Source: Verrucomicrobiota bacterium
GTDB taxonomy: Bacteria; Verrucomicrobiota; Verrucomicrobiia; Limisphaerales; J093
NCBI GenBank assembly: GCA_016871715.1
Contig: VHCO01000032.1
Span: forward strand, 1 to 45,594
Length of the DNA: 45,594 bases
Reading direction: 5' to 3'
Shown: in pieces, positions 45,238 through 45,594 of the stretch
Numbering within the stretch: the stretch's first letter is position 1
Layout: the number at the start of each line of letters is the position of its first letter
Position numbers and translations under genes: made by a program
The notes under the pieces: generated by a model
What the model saw: only the letters and a program-made list of their open reading frames with translations
Told to the model about the DNA's origin: nothing
Database searches by the model: none

Positions 45238-45594
45238 CTAAAAGCTCAGCAACAACTGCCAGATGTAAACGTTGCCGAACGCGTCGATGTTTTCCCAGAC
45301 TCGGCGGACGAGGTCGGGATCGCCGGTGAGGGGCGGCAGCTCTTTGGCCTTCGCTTCCCATGGGAAGCAGACGCCTGGCCGGACATACGGCAGGGGGCGA
45401 CCGGCCATTCCCTGAAGGCGTTGGCGGTCTTCGAGGGCTGCGGGCAGTTGGGCGGGCGGGGTGGGGTTGGGGACGGGTGGGGGAGTCGAGCTCGTGCCGG
45501 AAAGGCCGTGCTCATGGCAGACCTGGGTCAGCACCTTCAGGTTGCCGATGCTGGTGTCGTCCTGCATGATGGCGCCGGCGTCCATGATATAGCC
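45238..45594 (-). CDS. C-terminal fragment of an unidentified protein
   Basis: The frame is open to the right edge, so only the last 118 residues are visible, ending VYIWQLLLSF and a TAG at 45238-45240. The fragment starts GYIMDAGAIMQDDTSIGNLKVL, contains a Thr/Pro-rich linker (SSTPPPVPNPTPPAQLP) and ends with TGDPDLVRRVWENIDAFGNV. It resembles the tail of a soluble enzyme, perhaps a sugar isomerase or epimerase given MDAGAIMQDDTS, but I do not recognise it with confidence. The stop is followed by repeat copy 3, which separates it from the PIG-L gene. Confidence 0.6.
   Translation of the reverse strand, partial: GYIMDAGAIMQDDTSIGNLKVLTQVCHEHGLSGTSSTPPPVPNPTPPAQLPAALEDRQRLQGMAGRPLPYVRPGVCFPWEAKAKELPPLTGDPDLVRRVWENIDAFGNVYIWQLLLSF

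Overview
This window looks like a chromosomal segment of a GC-rich, Gram-negative bacterium of the PVC group, most likely Verrucomicrobiota (Limisphaerales/Pedosphaera-like). This placement is an inference. It rests on very large secreted proteins ending in a short beta-rich domain closing with an aromatic-R-L motif, a Verrucomicrobia-like bS21, a GH95 fucosidase, a PIG-L deacetylase, secreted TIM-barrel sugar isomerase-like proteins, and a full Mrp antiporter operon. There are no rRNA, tRNA, CRISPR, phage or intact insertion-sequence genes.

Layout. 1-1813: a double hairpin repeat, a secreted sugar-isomerase-like gene (minus) and a long non-coding stretch with the first copy of a dispersed hairpin repeat. 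1814-4492: a three-gene unit of VTC-type polyphosphate polymerase, DUF4956 membrane protein and HlyD-like adaptor. 4622-6207: CbiM (with a fused PDGLE/CbiN-like tail) and CbiQ of a cobalt/nickel ECF importer, with no ATPase. 6208-9884 (minus): rpsU, TIM-barrel protein, LPG-synthase-like flippase and cca, with a terminator-like hairpin directly after rpsU. 10320-15379: a YihY/BrkB membrane protein diverging from ftsK plus a short RodZ-like protein. 15393-21949 (minus): uspA followed by mrpA-G in tight coupling, headed by a leader hairpin and a possible leader peptide. 22197-23870: rimO with unusual insertions.

24144-32060 is the most distinctive region. A small dockerin/EF-hand protein with 24-residue repeats, a glycine-rich secreted protein and a 1854-residue surface protein lie in one direction. 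The giant carries a cohesin-like N-terminus, beta-helix repeats, a CARDB-like domain and a complete caspase/metacaspase (C14) domain with His and Cys in canonical motifs. Dockerin and cohesin-like modules in one putative operon suggest an extracellular calcium-dependent assembly carrying a caspase-fold protease. It is the best candidate here for an undescribed system, but the pairing is inference.

32121-45594: a VTT/YqaA-like membrane protein coupled to a HAD phosphatase, a secreted GH95 alpha-L-fucosidase, a 1194-residue secreted protein with four tandem jelly-roll-like domains, two tandem paralogous ABC-2 type permeases without an ATPase, a secreted PIG-L deacetylase (minus) and the 3' end of an unidentified gene. 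A dispersed repeat made of two short hairpins with compensating stem changes occurs at four intergenic sites (about 1275, 22089, 35924 and 45183 on the minus strand).
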